Positions 1 to 11,683 are shown, counted from the stretch's first letter. The stretch is DNA of 64,000 bases from Rutstroemia sp. NJR-2017a BVV2 (GCA_002946415.1 NJPS01000050.1:248001-312000), one strand, 5' to 3'. Program-made: numbers and translations. The notes: generated by a model from the letters alone, not told the origin.

Positions 1-1
1 C

Positions 2-1627
2 GGTGGCTCGAGCACCCCTCCGACCATCGATCTGTCAGGTGATATCGCCAAACTCAACGACATTCAAATCGATCCTTCCCAGATGGACGCCGAGCTCACC
101 AAACTTAACAACTCCCTCCCCACATTCGATCAAGTGCAAAACTTCACCGACAACATCATCAAACTTCCCTTTGAAGAAGTCAAGAAACTGATCAACAAAT
201 CCATGGAAACCTACACATTCGACGACAGCGTCTTCCCCATCCCCAAAAAAGAAGCCCTAACCTTCTGCTCCGACAACACCGCCATCCAAGATTTCTTCGT
301 CGGCCTCGTCAAAACCATCGCCACGGCCAAGAAAATCCTCCTCGTGGTCCTCATCCTCGCCGCTATCCTCGCCTGCATCCCCATGGCCTTCCGCGAAATC
401 TTTAAATGGCGCAGCATGCAACAACGCGCCGCCATGCTCTCCCGCGGCCACTTCGACAACATGGACGTGCTGTACATCACCACCCGCCCCTACACCGCCG
501 GCTTCGGCATCCGATTCGCCAGCCGCTTCCGCTCGCCCAAGCGCCAGGTCCTCGTCCGCTGGTTCATCGCCTACACCACCTCCGTCCCCGCGCTGTTCGT
601 GCTCGCCCTCGGCCTCGCCGGCCTCTTCACCTGTCTCTGCCAATTCCTCGTCCTCAAAACCATCGAGCGCGAAGTCCCCGCCCTAGCAGCCGAAGTCGGC
701 GATTTCGCCAACACGGTTGTGCTTGCGCTCAACAACGCATCCGAGCAATGGGCAGTGGGCGCAAATGCCGTCATCAACGACACGAATACACAGATTAACC
801 ACGATGTCTTCGGCTGGGTGAACACGACTACTAAAGCGGTCAATGATTCCCTAAACGCGTTTTCAGATGAAATGACCAAAGCCCTAAATGACACGTTCGG
901 CGGCACGGTCCTGTATAAACCGATCCTAGGCGTCTTTGAATGTCTAGTCGGATTGAAAATCGCGGGCGTGGAGAAGGGGCTGACGTGGGTGTCGGATCAT
1001 GCGCATGTGGAGTTTCCGGAATTTAATAAAGAAGTTTTCTCTCTGGGTGCGGCGGCAGCACTGACGAATGGGACGGGGGATGATAGTTTTTTGGCGAGTC
1101 CCGGGAGTGAGACGCAGGATGAGGTTACGGGGGCGGTGGAGAAGGTGGTGGCGAAGTTGATCAAGGTTATTGTGCAGGAGATGTGGATTGCGGGGGGGCT
1201 GGTGGCGTGTTGGGGGTTGGTGGTGTTGATGGGGTTGGGGAGGGTGCTGATGGGATGGTGGGGGAGGGAGAAGGTTAGGGGGGAGGGTGGGGGGAGGGTA
1301 CTTATTCCGAGTAGGGGTGCCGGTAGAAGTGGAGAGAAAGAAAGAGAGAGTGAGAGTAGAGGTACGGATGCAGATGGTATCAGTAGAGCATTCCCAAGGT
1401 TCGGGGAAAGGGAACCGGAGACGGCGAGACCGGATATGGGTGAAGGAGGGGATTGGAGGGGGGTGCCGGTGCAGCCGCCGCCGTCGTATTTGCCGAGGGA
1501 GAGGTTGGAGGTTGGGAATGTTGGTGGGGGAAGGAATGGGAATAGTGGGAATGGAAATGGGATAGGAAGGGTTAGGAGTGAGTATGGGGAGTTGAGGTAT
1601 GGGGGGGATGAGAAGAGGGGGTGGTAG
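2..1627 (+). CDS. PRM1: Plasma membrane fusion protein PRM1, C-terminal part (5' end outside the window)
   Basis: The frame is open from base 2 and ends at a TAG at 1625-1627, giving 541 visible residues. Prm1 is a multispanning membrane glycoprotein that assists plasma-membrane merger during cell fusion (mating, and hyphal fusion in filamentous fungi). Visible hydrophobic segments are ILLVVLILAAILACIPMAF near residue 112, a long one around VPALFVLALGLAGLFTCLC, and one near the end (MWIAGGLVACWGLVVLMGLG). Between the last two lies an extracellular-type stretch with several N-x-S/T sites (NNAS, NDT, NTTT, NDS). The tail after the last helix is Gly/Arg/Glu-rich low complexity and probably cytosolic. 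The N-terminal half and first helix lie upstream of the window. The identification rests on family resemblance and is fairly secure. Confidence 0.87.
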   Translation, partial: GGSSTPPTIDLSGDIAKLNDIQIDPSQMDAELTKLNNSLPTFDQVQNFTDNIIKLPFEEVKKLINKSMETYTFDDSVFPIPKKEALTFCSDNTAIQDFFVGLVKTIATAKKILLVVLILAAILACIPMAFREIFKWRSMQQRAAMLSRGHFDNMDVLYITTRPYTAGFGIRFASRFRSPKRQVLVRWFIAYTTSVPALFVLALGLAGLFTCLCQFLVLKTIEREVPALAAEVGDFANTVVLALNNASEQWAVGANAVINDTNTQINHDVFGWVNTTTKAVNDSLNAFSDEMTKALNDTFGGTVLYKPILGVFECLVGLKIAGVEKGLTWVSDHAHVEFPEFNKEVFSLGAAAALTNGTGDDSFLASPGSETQDEVTGAVEKVVAKLIKVIVQEMWIAGGLVACWGLVVLMGLGRVLMGWWGREKVRGEGGGRVLIPSRGAGRSGEKERESESRGTDADGISRAFPRFGEREPETARPDMGEGGDWRGVPVQPPPSYLPRERLEVGNVGGGRNGNSGNGNGIGRVRSEYGELRYGGDEKRGW

Positions 1628-3692
1628 TGTGGAGGGGTGGAGGGTTGGAATGGGGAAGGGGGGCATGAGAGTAGTGATAGAGAGAGACACAGAGACGATG
1701 ATATGTTCTACATATTAATGCATAGATAGATATGATAACTCTTATAGTAATTATGAACGAATATGATACCCCTTTATACCTTTATCATATTGCAGTGCCA
1801 GTATTATATTGTGTCGTGCCACCTTCCACCTCCTCACCTTCCACCTCATTCCATCCCATCATATACTAGTAGTATTCCCTTCCCTTCCTTTGTTCCTCGA
1901 TACCCCTCTTTTTATCTTAACATTAATCAAACAAGCTGCTAAATCGTGCATCCATAGCTAGAGGGCAGAGAGTAGAGGGGAGGGGACACGGACTTCTTAC
2001 AGCGAGAGACGGTCGGTGCATACACAGAGCAGCGAAGGATAGGTATATGGATTAACTGGTTAGAGTGAGTGGAGGTAGATAAGTAGACTTATTGCAGTGA
2101 GGGGGGGTGCTTGAGTCATAGAGAGGATCGATGTGTGGAGGTAGAAGGAACTGGTTCCAGCGAGGGGAGGCGAGGTAGCCAGGCTGGTGCAGCGAGATTG
2201 GGTTGAGAAGGAGACTGGTTGCGGGGAGGGGAGGGATGGAGTGGGTGAGTGGGGTGGGTGGATAGGTAGGTAAATGGATTTTAGGGTGTGGTGGAGTAGG
2301 GGAGGGGGGAAGTGCTTGGGTTTGACGGGGGAAGGTGGATAGGTGAGGAGAGGTAGGTGGAATGCTTGTGGTGGAGATGGGTATACAGAGATGATTAACT
2401 ATCTTCAGTGAGGGGAGTTGGGTCTAGGGCTCAGATAAGTATAGTCGTGGTAGTAAGTAGAGTAGTTGCAGTGAGATTAGATGGGTAGAGACGACCGCTT
2501 GCATCGAGATTCGAAGGGGTTGTAGTAAAACTAGATATATTAGCTAGGGTGAGGATAGATATTCGGGTTGTTGAACTCGGTGAAGAGGGTAGATGTAGAG
2601 GTTACTTATTGGCTTGAAGTGTAGTAGGTACGGAGTCGACTGGTTACGGCCAGGATAGATACAGATATATAGGTTGCAAGCTTGAAGTGCGGGATATATA
2701 AGGTTCGAAGTGAGTTGCTGGCTTGGAATTGGTTACTAGTTGCTAGTTGAGGTGGTTGTAGATGCGATGATGTATATAGTGGGTGGATGTGAGGTTGAAA
2801 GTCGGGCTCTTGGCTTGAAATAGGTGTTGGGTGATTTGAGGTTAGTATATATAAGACAAGATGAGGTGATGTTTGATATTGGGATACGGGTTTGAATTGG
2901 GTTGCTGGGTCCGAGTTGGTTTGAATAGGGGCTTGTTGATTTGAAGTGTGTGTACGTAGGTGAGCTTCGAAGTAGTGATTTCAGCTGCGGGCTTGGTGCT
3001 GATGAGAGATAAGGAGGGTGGTGGATTAGGGCACGGGTGCGAAGAGGGAGAGATAGGTTGGTAGTTTAGCAAAAGAGGTGAGATAGGTGGATAAGTAGGT
3101 GGATATAAGGAGATATATAGGTGGGTTCGTAGGTAGATATATAAAAAGAGGGTAATAGGTAGGTAGATAGGTAGGTGGGCGGGTACAAGATGCTAGGTGA
3201 GTAGGTTGGCGGTGTGATGAAAGAGATAGGCGGGTAGGTAGATATAAAGAGAGGAATAGGTGGGCAGATGTAAAGAAAGTAGGCCGGTAGATAGGAGGGA
3301 ATGGATGTGAAGAGGGAGAGTAGTAGACAGGCTCATCTTCCATAATAATCTCAATAACTCGACCCAGGTGAGGTGCCGATATGCTTGAAGTTCCGGATAC
3401 CTCAGACACAATTGACATGATGGTCACATTATAGGTCTGGAATTCAAGCTCGGACATATCGTAGTATACAAAGTGTAGCTCCAGCAGTAAGATATTAGAA
3501 AGATCCATCTGCATCTAAATTTGAATTGGCCCAGAGTTCATGCTAATTGAGGTTGGTGATCATTACTGCAATCTCATACCACATGCATTCCCACAAGCAG
3601 CGATTGTGCTGTTCGTACAGTAATTGTGGCAGTAGGTAAAGACAGCTTGACTGAACGATTGGTTGACCAAAGTCTGAGCTCATATTACTATA
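1628..3692. repeat. G-rich degenerate minisatellite-like intergenic tract
   Basis: No gene is supported here. From about 1960 to 3320 the + strand is strikingly rich in G, A and T and poor in C. It is built of diverged copies of a motif resembling gttgcagtgag or ggcttgaagt, recurring roughly every 40-60 bases, and grades into gtaggtagata-type short repeats at 3080-3300. The low C content keeps long minus-strand frames open, so they look like Pro/Leu/Tyr-rich proteins, but their composition simply follows the repeat. Between about 3330 and 3514 the minus strand has less repetitive coding-looking sequence (about 60 codons from an ATG at 3514) that runs into the repeat. I do not recognise it. 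Confidence 0.5.
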
Positions 3693-4500
3693 TCACCAAA
3701 CTGTTTTAGGGTCTTCCCAGTGAGACGTCCATTCCACTAATTGATGAAAGTCTCTACATATATGTTGCGTGCCAAATCCTCGCACACCAACCTTACCCTC
3801 CGCCGCTTTCTCAGCAAGCTCAATTGTCGTATCAGCTGCACAAATGAGACTCTGTCGAATATATTCCAGACAATGTCGTATATGAGTATCTGCCGAATGC
3901 TCTGCGTGATGTGAGTTTCCTTCTTCCGAATGATTGCCATTGCGCATAGTCCAATAGGCATGGCGAATTCCATCCTAGTTTTCAGCAGTTAGAGCTAATT
4001 CCTGGATGTATTTCGTACGAGTGATGAGTTTGAATAGCTTACTAGACAATGGAGCTGATGGAAGACAGAGAATGCAACAGGATCAGGCCCGACATCTGGA
4101 TGTTGGAAGAAACCTCCATTCAGCGGGAAAAGGGATTCCCAGCGTTGGTTTGTGAGGTTGGAAGGGGCTTCAGCGAAGTTGAATTCATATTCAAAAGTAA
4201 CGGGGACTCTATTTACTGACCCAGCATTAATGCCAATCTAATGTTTTGAGGGTGTATATAAGATAGCTTACATTGTATCAAAACTTTGCTTTCCCCCACT
4301 GCCAAATGTTTCCCCGCGAGATACCCACTAATTCCTGAGATGGTAGACGACAACAGGAATAAGATGACAATCAACGTGCTTTTTGATAGCCCCAATGGTC
4401 TTGCAAATAAACTCCAACTTCGGCTGCGGGTATGTGAGGTTGAGTCTTGGTCTGGAAGGACGCTATATTGGCTCCTCTTGATACCGGTACGAAGTTCCAT
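3693..4500 (-). CDS. UstYa/DUF3328-family oxidase-like protein (UstY gene 1)
   Basis: Three exons (4500-4272, 4215-4043, 3974-3693) join in frame to 227 residues. UstYa-family proteins are membrane-anchored and are known for oxidative macrocyclisation of fungal ribosomal peptides (ustiloxin, phomopsin, asperipin types) and for modifying some other peptides. Residues 41-63 form one transmembrane helix after a short cytosolic N-terminus. The first family motif is H129-Q-L-H132-C133, directly before the second intron. The second is the H168-C169 pair followed by LEYIRQ, and a late CRDF motif near the C-terminus is also typical. This copy lacks the YxGG...AWxxL block seen in the genes at 5296-6378 and 11684-12797, so it is closer to the UstYb-like form. 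It is divergent from the gene at 5296. The substrate is unknown. Confidence 0.85.
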
Positions 4501-5295
4501 CGAGAAGCCTTGAATATACTATCAACTTCCTCCCAAAAAGGCTTTGTATTCGGACATTTAAAATGGACAAGATGAACGCCTGTGAGCTGCAATCAAAGAG
4601 AGTCGTTGGTGTCTGGAAGTAAGGGGAGTCTGTTAGACGTGGTTCGTTTTTCGGAGGCTACAATAACGAGTATCGGAGATTAGTTAAACGGAGTCACGGA
4701 CATTGGCGACTGGAACCCCCAAGTGATAACGTTGCCTGTGAGTTCGTGACGTGTCTACGAAGTATGCGAGATTGTATGGACGCTGGACATCCACATACAG
4801 CAGAGTACGAGATCGGATCTACGTGTTGCCTACAGTACAGGGGCAAAAGTGCATATCGTCCTGTGCCCCACAGCAGCGTATCGAGCCCCCCACTTGTGTT
4901 GATTAGCCCCATGATCCACAGGAGCTAGAGCTTACTGAGAACTTACTGCGGAAGAGCCGAGTCTTGCCTAATCGGGTAGAGAAACAACGAGCATTTCATC
5001 GTCAACAATTGTGCCGATTGTTTTCAGGGTTGCTTCACGCCATCAACCTGGTTCCTGTGGATAGTTTATCCGCAGGGATTTTTGTAGAAGCAGCGGGTCT
5101 AAGCAGCGTGTCTAATTTACTAGGTCTACGGGCTAAACCTCCTTCTCACACCCCCACTCTTAGAATGGTATCGTTGCAGAGGGCGCGCATGACTACGAAA
5201 CTATCACTTGATACGCCTGATAGAAAGTGTTCTTTTGGTGGAAGAGAGAACTGTATGATCCTAGTTGCCAGGACCATTACTTTGTTGTTACGAAC
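4501..5295. promoter_or_regulatory. Divergent intergenic region between two UstY genes
   Basis: About 795 bases separate the start codons of two divergently transcribed UstY genes, so both promoters must lie here and could share control elements. I see no further coding exon with UstY motifs and no convincing signal-peptide or KR-repeat precursor gene. No regulatory motif could be assigned with confidence. Confidence 0.35.
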
Positions 5296-6378
5296 ATGAC
5301 TGAAAGAGGGGATCCGGAGAATGTTGAAGTTGAAATGCTCGAAGACGGTCCATTACTCGGAGATGAAGACACCCAGAAGCAAGAATTTCAACAGCGAAGT
5401 CCTCCCAAACGTCGCCGTTTGGTAGAATGGCTTATATTTGGCGTCCTCATAATTTGTTTCCTCATTGCACTTCTTGACAACATCCGATTACGACGAAGAC
5501 AGAGCTGCCCGTCGGCATTTGGTACCGATTTAAGTAAGTCAAGTTCGATGACAATATAGACTACTGTGAATGAAGCTACCGTCGATGCTAAGTTCTTGCC
5601 ACCATTCAGCTATCGTGAAGGATATATCTGAGTTGATCGAGTACCGATTCACTGGAGGGATACAGGTCGATCACGAAGGTAAACTATATCGTGAGGTTAA
5701 CCCACTGGAACCTCAATACGCCGGGGAGCCAGTGCCGGAGATAGATAAAGCATGGGATGATTTGCTCAGCGGTTAGTATGGAATCCCTTGCATTCATGGG
5801 AAACTGTTAACATCTTCTTGAGCCGTGGACCTTCGCTTCGACATAGATGATTTGCACGGAGCAGAAAGAACATCTGTACATACTGGAGATGGAAAAGGCG
5901 TGCTGATAAGGTATAGATAGCTTTGGTTCCAGCTATATTTTCTTGTTGCTAACACATATCTACAAGTCTGGACGTTTATCATTCTCTGCATTGTATTGTA
6001 AGCCGAGCAGAATCCTTTTTGGCGAGCCTCGTTTTACTAAAGATCTCCAGAACCTAGTACGAAAAGCCATAGACTTCAGATATTATCATCCTACTGGGCA
6101 AGTTCCGTATTTCTATCGTTCTCATGTCGGTAGGTTAAACCAATCCATATGATGCCGCTCCGTTCAAGTGCCCTCAGTATTAAATTTTGACAGATCACTG
6201 TGTCGACTACCTGCGTCAAGCCATTCAATGTCAGAGTGACTTAAGTCCTTTAACATATGCTCGATCCGCACCAACGAATCACACTATCCCTGTATTTGGG
6301 ACACCTCACACATGCCGAAATTTCAGTAAAGTGCACGAATGGGCCATGCAGAGAAGAAATCAAGCAGAAGCAGTTTAG
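5296..6378 (+). CDS. UstYa/DUF3328-family oxidase-like protein (UstY gene 2, long form)
   Basis: Six exons (5296-5533, 5610-5771, 5823-5910, 5967-5997, 6051-6129, 6194-6378) close in frame to 260 residues; all introns are GT-AG. A basic cytosolic stretch (KRRR) precedes one transmembrane helix at residues 45-61. The lumenal part has the UstYa block with VNPLEPQYAGEPVPE followed by AWDDLL, then H168-S-L-H171-C172 and the second motif D200-H201-C202-VDYLRQ, ending with a TCRNF motif. The 31-base exon 4 ends exactly after the HxxHC motif. Exons 2 and 3 have the same lengths (162 and 88) as those of the gene at 11684-12797, showing the two are paralogues. Its stop codon lies 29 bases from that of the convergent dioxygenase gene. 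Likely role: oxidation or cyclisation of a peptide in the secretory pathway (inference). Confidence 0.87.
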
Positions 6379-6407
6379 CATGCAATAGTAGACATAAATT
6401 TGAATCT

Positions 6408-7338
6408 CTAATCGATATAATGCTTTGCCCATATGTTCATTCCAATTTTTTCACCTCTCGTTACTGGTAGACCCTCATGAATAGTATCGTAGTCGACGGT
6501 GCCATTTGGGTTCACTCCCACCCAGAAAACTGCGGAGCGACTAATAGGCTTGATTGCAAGAGCCGATGCCCCAGATGAATTGTTCATCGATACAACCCCC
6601 GGATTAGCTGGTAAGCCTACGTCTTGCGGGGGCGGTATGCGTGGAAAAAAAGTTTCCCCGCCTTCGAGATCATCGGATGCATGGACGTAAACGAAGAAGC
6701 TGGTTCTTCGATTGTACAGACGTTTAGATTTCGAGTCCCTGAAAGGCTCTGGTGAAGCATCGGAGTGTAGCCGGACCTGATGAGGGACACCGTAACGAGC
6801 TAAACTGAGTAGCTCGAAGTCGGGACTACCCATTGAACCAAGAAATCGTCGTGCTCGATCCAGCACGCATTTGACAGACGGGTCATGCTGGTCAAGGACG
6901 GCTAAGCGTGGTGCGACTTTTTTCTTGACATCTTCTTCATTGACATAGAGTCGGTGGGTATAGTTCTGGCCTCTTTTATATCCCACCATATGTCAGTGTT
7001 CATGGAGGACGAGAAATAGGGGCGCAAATGAAGCTTCTTACAATATTGATGTAAAATAGGTAGCCTCAGCGTGGCTGAGAAAATTCTGGATGTGCATGAG
7101 AAGTGGTTCTTGCGACAGGAATTCTATCTGATAGCTATGGTCGTTGCAAGCAACGTCGGTAGTAGATTCTTCTGAAGCCCATGAACCGTGACTGATGAAG
7201 CCATAATGTCGCAGAATTGCCAGGACGGAGAAGAATGCAAGGGGCCAGAAAGCAGTTATCGAGCCGGTATTAAACTATCACAACAGGTATAAGAATTTGA
7301 GTTTAAATTAGATAATTGAAGTGAGCTACCCTTGCCAT
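6408..7338 (-). CDS. Prolyl-4-hydroxylase-like 2-oxoglutarate/Fe(II) dioxygenase, membrane-anchored
   Basis: The proposed exons 7338-7330, 7274-7042 and 6972-6408 give 268 residues. The C-terminal two-thirds is a P4Hc-type double-stranded beta-helix: iron ligands H150-x-D152 (RLHSDA) and distal H246 (TIHEG), with K256 (GEKIGMN) placed to bind 2-oxoglutarate, and the family segment GGETFFP before them. Near the N-terminus a hydrophobic segment (WPLAFFSVLAILRHYGFI) acts as a signal anchor, and EPLLMHIQNFLS is the usual entry strand of the family. The 9-base first exon with a weak GTAGCT donor is uncertain; the start may be elsewhere upstream. It is convergent with a UstY gene and surrounded by others, so it probably hydroxylates the same peptide product, for example on proline (inference). 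Confidence 0.82.
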
Positions 7339-8132
7339 CTCCAATGCTGTAGTACAGTCTCGATTATGCTCTACTATACTAGAAACTGGTCGAAACAAAG
7401 TCGGTAAGCAGCAGTATACTATTATCAATTGTTGAAGGCGAAGCCAGGTGTGGAGTTTGAGTGTTGGAGTAGGGAATATGAAGAAATCCAGCATCGAGGA
7501 ATTCGTACAGAAGTGGCGTCAATTGCCGTAGTTGTTTTCTTATTTATCTGTGCACAGGAGTGTGCCCTTAACACGATGCTGTTCTTTGCCCCGATTAAAA
7601 TAGCGAAGTAATATACCTGTTTATCATAATCCCATGCAGTGCTCTAGGTTAATTCTTATCTCCTTTCCCGCTTTACTAAGGTTGGGAATTTACGTGAAAA
7701 CCCCATATCTTTCCCACGTTCCGGTACCCGAAGCTTCAGGGGTTCGGCGCCTACGCTACTAAACGAGAATTTTCCAAGTTTAGGGATGCAGATTGTGTTT
7801 GATAGCATTTTTTTCCTTGCATACTAGCATCCCTGATATCCATGCATTAGCTCTCAGATCGTCCAAGGGATATGGAGATAACGTTATTCTAGGGGTGGTG
7901 CATCATACGGAGTCGAGCACTTCCGGAGACCTCCCACTCCCACTAAATCTCCCCTCAAAGCTTGGCAGTAATTCTACTCCTACTACAATACCGTGAGTTC
8001 CACAGTACATTTCTTGGTATTTCTAGTGTTAATGACTAGTGACGTCGTTGGCAACTTGTGTGTCCAGTTTCTTGAAGAGCGGTCACATTGCTATCTTTAC
8101 TTTCGTACTTCACAGATTCGAATCTTGCTGCA
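7339..8132. promoter_or_regulatory. Divergent intergenic region between dioxygenase and UstY gene 3
   Basis: About 794 bases separate the divergent starts of the dioxygenase and the third UstY gene; both promoters are expected here. It is nearly the same length as the divergent spacer at 4501-5295. No exon, repeat or recognisable operator was seen. Confidence 0.3.
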
Positions 8133-9242
8133 ATGGACAAAACACTTGATTCTCGTAGCAGCAGCCAGAAATATAGCGTGGTGCAGAATGAGGACTTCGA
8201 AGAGGCATCATTCGAAGAGACTGGCACTCAAAGAGCCACCTCAACTCTTGCAACCCACAAGCCGTGTCAGAGTGCATGGTATTTGGCCGCGAAATTTCTG
8301 ATATCTCGTGAAGTCCTCGCTGTTCATCTCACGTGGTTGTTAGTCTTAATCATTTCAATATTCTGTCTTCGACTTGCTAGGTCGGATATGAGTTGCGCCA
8401 GCTCTAGACTACCGTCTGACGAAGTATTTGGAGAAAGTAAGTTTTATCAATTTGGGAGAAGTATTAAAATTTTACTAAGCTTGCTGCAGTACCCTTTCGA
8501 GTTGTCAGTTGGGCGGAAGATGAGGGTTTCGTAAACTCAGATCCTATGGATGGAAAGCGTTGGAATCGAAGTCGAGAAAACGGGGTTGACTGGACCCCCT
8601 GGGACGACATTCATCCGGGTCAGTTCAATCGAACTTGGCCTTCAAATTTGCTTTGATTTGAACTATATGAACTTACTTCTAACTATCCATTAGGATCATG
8701 GGTGAGAGTAAAGCCGTCCTCCAAGCTCGGTATATCTGGTGGCATTCCTTTGCGTGAATACTCCCAAGATGAATCGTGGAATACCGAAGACGAGGGGTTT
8801 GCGCTCTCAATGCATCACCAAATCCATTGTCTGGTATGTTTGGCTCTCAATATACAGGTCAACAATGATTCACTAACTTTTGGAAAATAAGGGTTTGATG
8901 AAGCACGTTTTCATCATTTCTGAGCTAAATCAAACTGTTACTGCTCAAGATTATCGACATATGGACCATTGCGTTGAATACATTCGGCAGGTATGGTTGA
9001 CCTACGGAAATGCTTTTCAGCTTTCTTTAACTGCGCTTACTATTTTGCAGGCGATTCTGTGTCACGGCGACCTTACTCTTGAGCCACTAGAACCCGGGAG
9101 TACTCGAACTCGCATTGAATCCAATACATGGGGTTCGAAACATATTTGCCGGGATTGGAATGTGTTAAGAGAGGTAGTCTGGAAGCATACTACCGTCGGT
9201 TTTGACAAGCATGGTTTTGTGTTTGATAGGGAGCTTACTTGA
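8133..9242 (+). CDS. UstYa/DUF3328-family oxidase-like protein (UstY gene 3)
   Basis: Five exons (8133-8436, 8490-8618, 8694-8833, 8892-8990, 9051-9242) give 287 residues in one frame. A hydrophilic N-terminus of about 60 residues is followed by one transmembrane helix (residues 61-80, VLAVHLTWLLVLIISIFCLR). The first motif is H186-Q-I-H189-C190 at the end of exon 3 and the second is D216-H217-C218-VEYIRQ at the end of exon 4. The late ICRDW motif is present. It lacks the long-form YxGG...AWxxL block and instead carries a Trp-rich stretch (VDWTPWDDIHPGSW). It therefore belongs with the gene at 3693-4500 rather than the long-form pair. All signature histidines and cysteines are intact, so it is probably functional. 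Confidence 0.85.
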
Positions 9243-10171
9243 TGTAAAAAACAACCAAATCAAATAGATGGATCTAGAATCGCAATCAGAAGTTAGAGAA
9301 TGACACCGCAAAAGCACATATTAAAGCTAGCACGACATTGGCTAACCGAGCGGGATGGCGTGCCAGAGACCAGCCATTAGACCCACCTCTTTTCGGAGCC
9401 TTTGCGCCGCTTCTGTACCTACCGGCCGCAGGATTCAATCCAACCCACTTTTGCCCATAATTTTCCTTGCCTCTGCCTAGGAAGAGGCGGGGGTATGTGC
9501 CGATCGAGTTCCTTGGTATTCTAGACTGAATTGAATGTATAGGGACAAGCGCTGTTGTTGATCATGGATTCATGGCATCGTGCTGACCGTTAAAGACATG
9601 AACTTGACGCTGTAATGTCACTCTCGAGTAGTTGTGTAAGACGCGAGTGGTCCACCGAATGAAGTACTCCCGTAGCCGAGCTATAAGCGTGTAAAATGAG
9701 ATCCCTGTCAACCAGACAGATCTTGTCAGATGCCATGCTCCTGCAACTCATCACCAGCGACAGCGGTTAAACAAGGGCTTCTAACCCGCTCAAGCAGCTG
9801 GAATTTTCCGTGAGGGAATTAACCAAAGCGTCAGCACTAAGGCGGTGTGTTCCCACTGATAAGCATGGACAGTTTTCAACGCAACGCCGGTGACGTTGGA
9901 TATGCGACCAAGATGCCATGTTAAATTACAGCCCCACTGACAGTGTGCTGAGAAATTAGCTACTGTAAAAATGACTTACTCCTTCCCCATGAAGAAAGGC
10001 TAATTTGTTCCGGGTCTTGCCCCCAAAAGATTGACCTTTGTTCATGGGTCCGAGAGTAGAACAGTACTGTATCAGCTTGAGAAAAATACTGTAGGCACCA
10101 TTAAGGCTCAATTAATTGTCATCAAAACCAAATAGCTCACTCCAAAGAACTTTCCATTTCCAGTTACTCCC
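9243..10171. other. Intergenic, no gene seen
   Basis: These 929 bases lie between two same-strand genes. They hold the terminator side of the UstY gene and the promoter of the aspartic protease. No coding frame, signal-peptide ORF or KR-type precursor repeat was found on either strand. Confidence 0.4.
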
Positions 10172-11556
10172 ATGGCTGCGCTTTTTTGGATTCGATATTT
10201 CGTTGCACTATCGGTGATTCCATGTCTCGCCTGGCCAACATCAGCGGCCAATGGACACCGCAGCTTCTCCATAAACCAATTTCCGAGAGAAGAAAAAAGC
10301 CAGACTTTGAATATATCTACAGCCTTTGCCAGAAATATTCTTAGATATGGAGGTGAATGGCCTCGCAGTGTCGTAAGTTCTGCAGAGACGGCATCTGTCT
10401 TGGCTCTTTCTCAGAACGAGGAATTTATGATTCCGGTCAGCGTGGGAGCTTCTACCCTTCATCTTACCATTGATACTGGCTCTTCTGACCTGTGAGTGGA
10501 TGGATTTTATCTTTGACTTGGGAAGTTTATGATTATAACACTTAGTTAGATGGGTGTTTTCATCTCAGCTACCTCAGGATCAGCGAGAAGAACATGCTGT
10601 ATACAAGCCTTCAGTATATGCATCAAAATCATCTACACAGACTTGGGCAATCCGGTATGCAGATGGTAGTTCCGCGAGCGGTGCCCTCTACTATGATGTT
10701 GTTGGCGTGGAGGGGATCTGGGTAATGCAGCAAGCTGTTGAAATCGCGACAGATGTGAGCAAGAATCTTGCACACAACAGTGCGTCAGATGGAGTCCTTG
10801 GACTTGGTTTTAGCAACCTTAACAAAGGTAGTTCACCATCCAAAAATAGTAGAATATTGTTCTTTTTTCCAATCTGCCTAACATTTGTGATCTAGTTAGA
10901 CCGGAGCGGCAAAAGACATTTTTCGAAAATGCCAAGTTGCAGTTGAAAGTGCCTCTATTTGCTGCCATCTTGAAGCAGAACGCTTCTGGAAGTTATGATT
11001 TTGGTTTTATCGACAAATCCAAGTATATCGGTGAGCTGAGCTATGTCGATGTGGATAGTTCACGCGGTCACTGGAGCTTCAACGTCAGTGGTTATGACAT
11101 CGGAAACGGCGAGCTTACAAATGATCATCTCGAAAGTGTTATAGGTAATGTTACGTTGTTCCCGTATCCTGAATGATTTGTATGGCGTGTAGGATAGCAG
11201 GCTGATTATCTGATACAGACACAGGTGCATCACTGATATTTCTTCCAGAGAATATTGTGCGAGCATATTACCAGCAAGTCATCGGAGCTGAAAATAATGC
11301 CCAGTTTGGAGAATGGACTGTCCCCTGTTCCTCGTTTCTGCCATCGTTCACAACGAGTATCGGGGATTATAAAGCTGTAGTTCTCGGTGACATGCTCAAA
11401 CTTGGTCCTGTCGTACCGGGCTCCTCTCAATGCTTGGGAGGTATTCAAAGCAATATGAACGCCAGGGTTTTGATCTTTGGGCATGTATTTTTGAAAACGC
11501 AATATGTTGTCTTTGATGATAGGGGTCCACGACTTGGTTTTGCAAGGCAGTTCTGA
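10172..11556 (+). CDS. Secreted pepsin-type aspartic protease (A1 family)
   Basis: Four exons (10172-10491, 10550-10827, 10896-11144, 11219-11556) encode 394 residues. The hydrophobic start (FWIRYFVALSVIPCLAW) is a signal peptide, followed by a propeptide of about 60 residues. Both catalytic aspartates are present: D101-TGSSD, split by intron 1 just after it, and D283-TGAS, whose Asp codon is split by intron 3. The flap Tyr lies in the segment IRYADGSSASG and the DGVLGLGF motif follows. The length is normal for the family. The gene sits inside the UstY cluster, convergent with UstY gene 4. An A1 protease could trim a modified precursor peptide, or it may be a general secreted protease that happens to lie here. 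Confidence 0.9.
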
Positions 11557-11683
11557 GCAACTATAATTCCAAGTACACAGAATACAAAAGGGTATGAGTG
11601 AAATTGTACAAATTATTTGACACGACTATATATATGCAGAGCTTTTGGCGTGCCATAAATTCCACAGTCACGCAATCATTTTT

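Noticed and set aside
3026..3514. Minus-strand open frame of 162 codons
   Set aside because: Two-thirds is a translation of the gtaggtagata repeat; only the first 60 codons look protein-like and I could not connect them to other exons.
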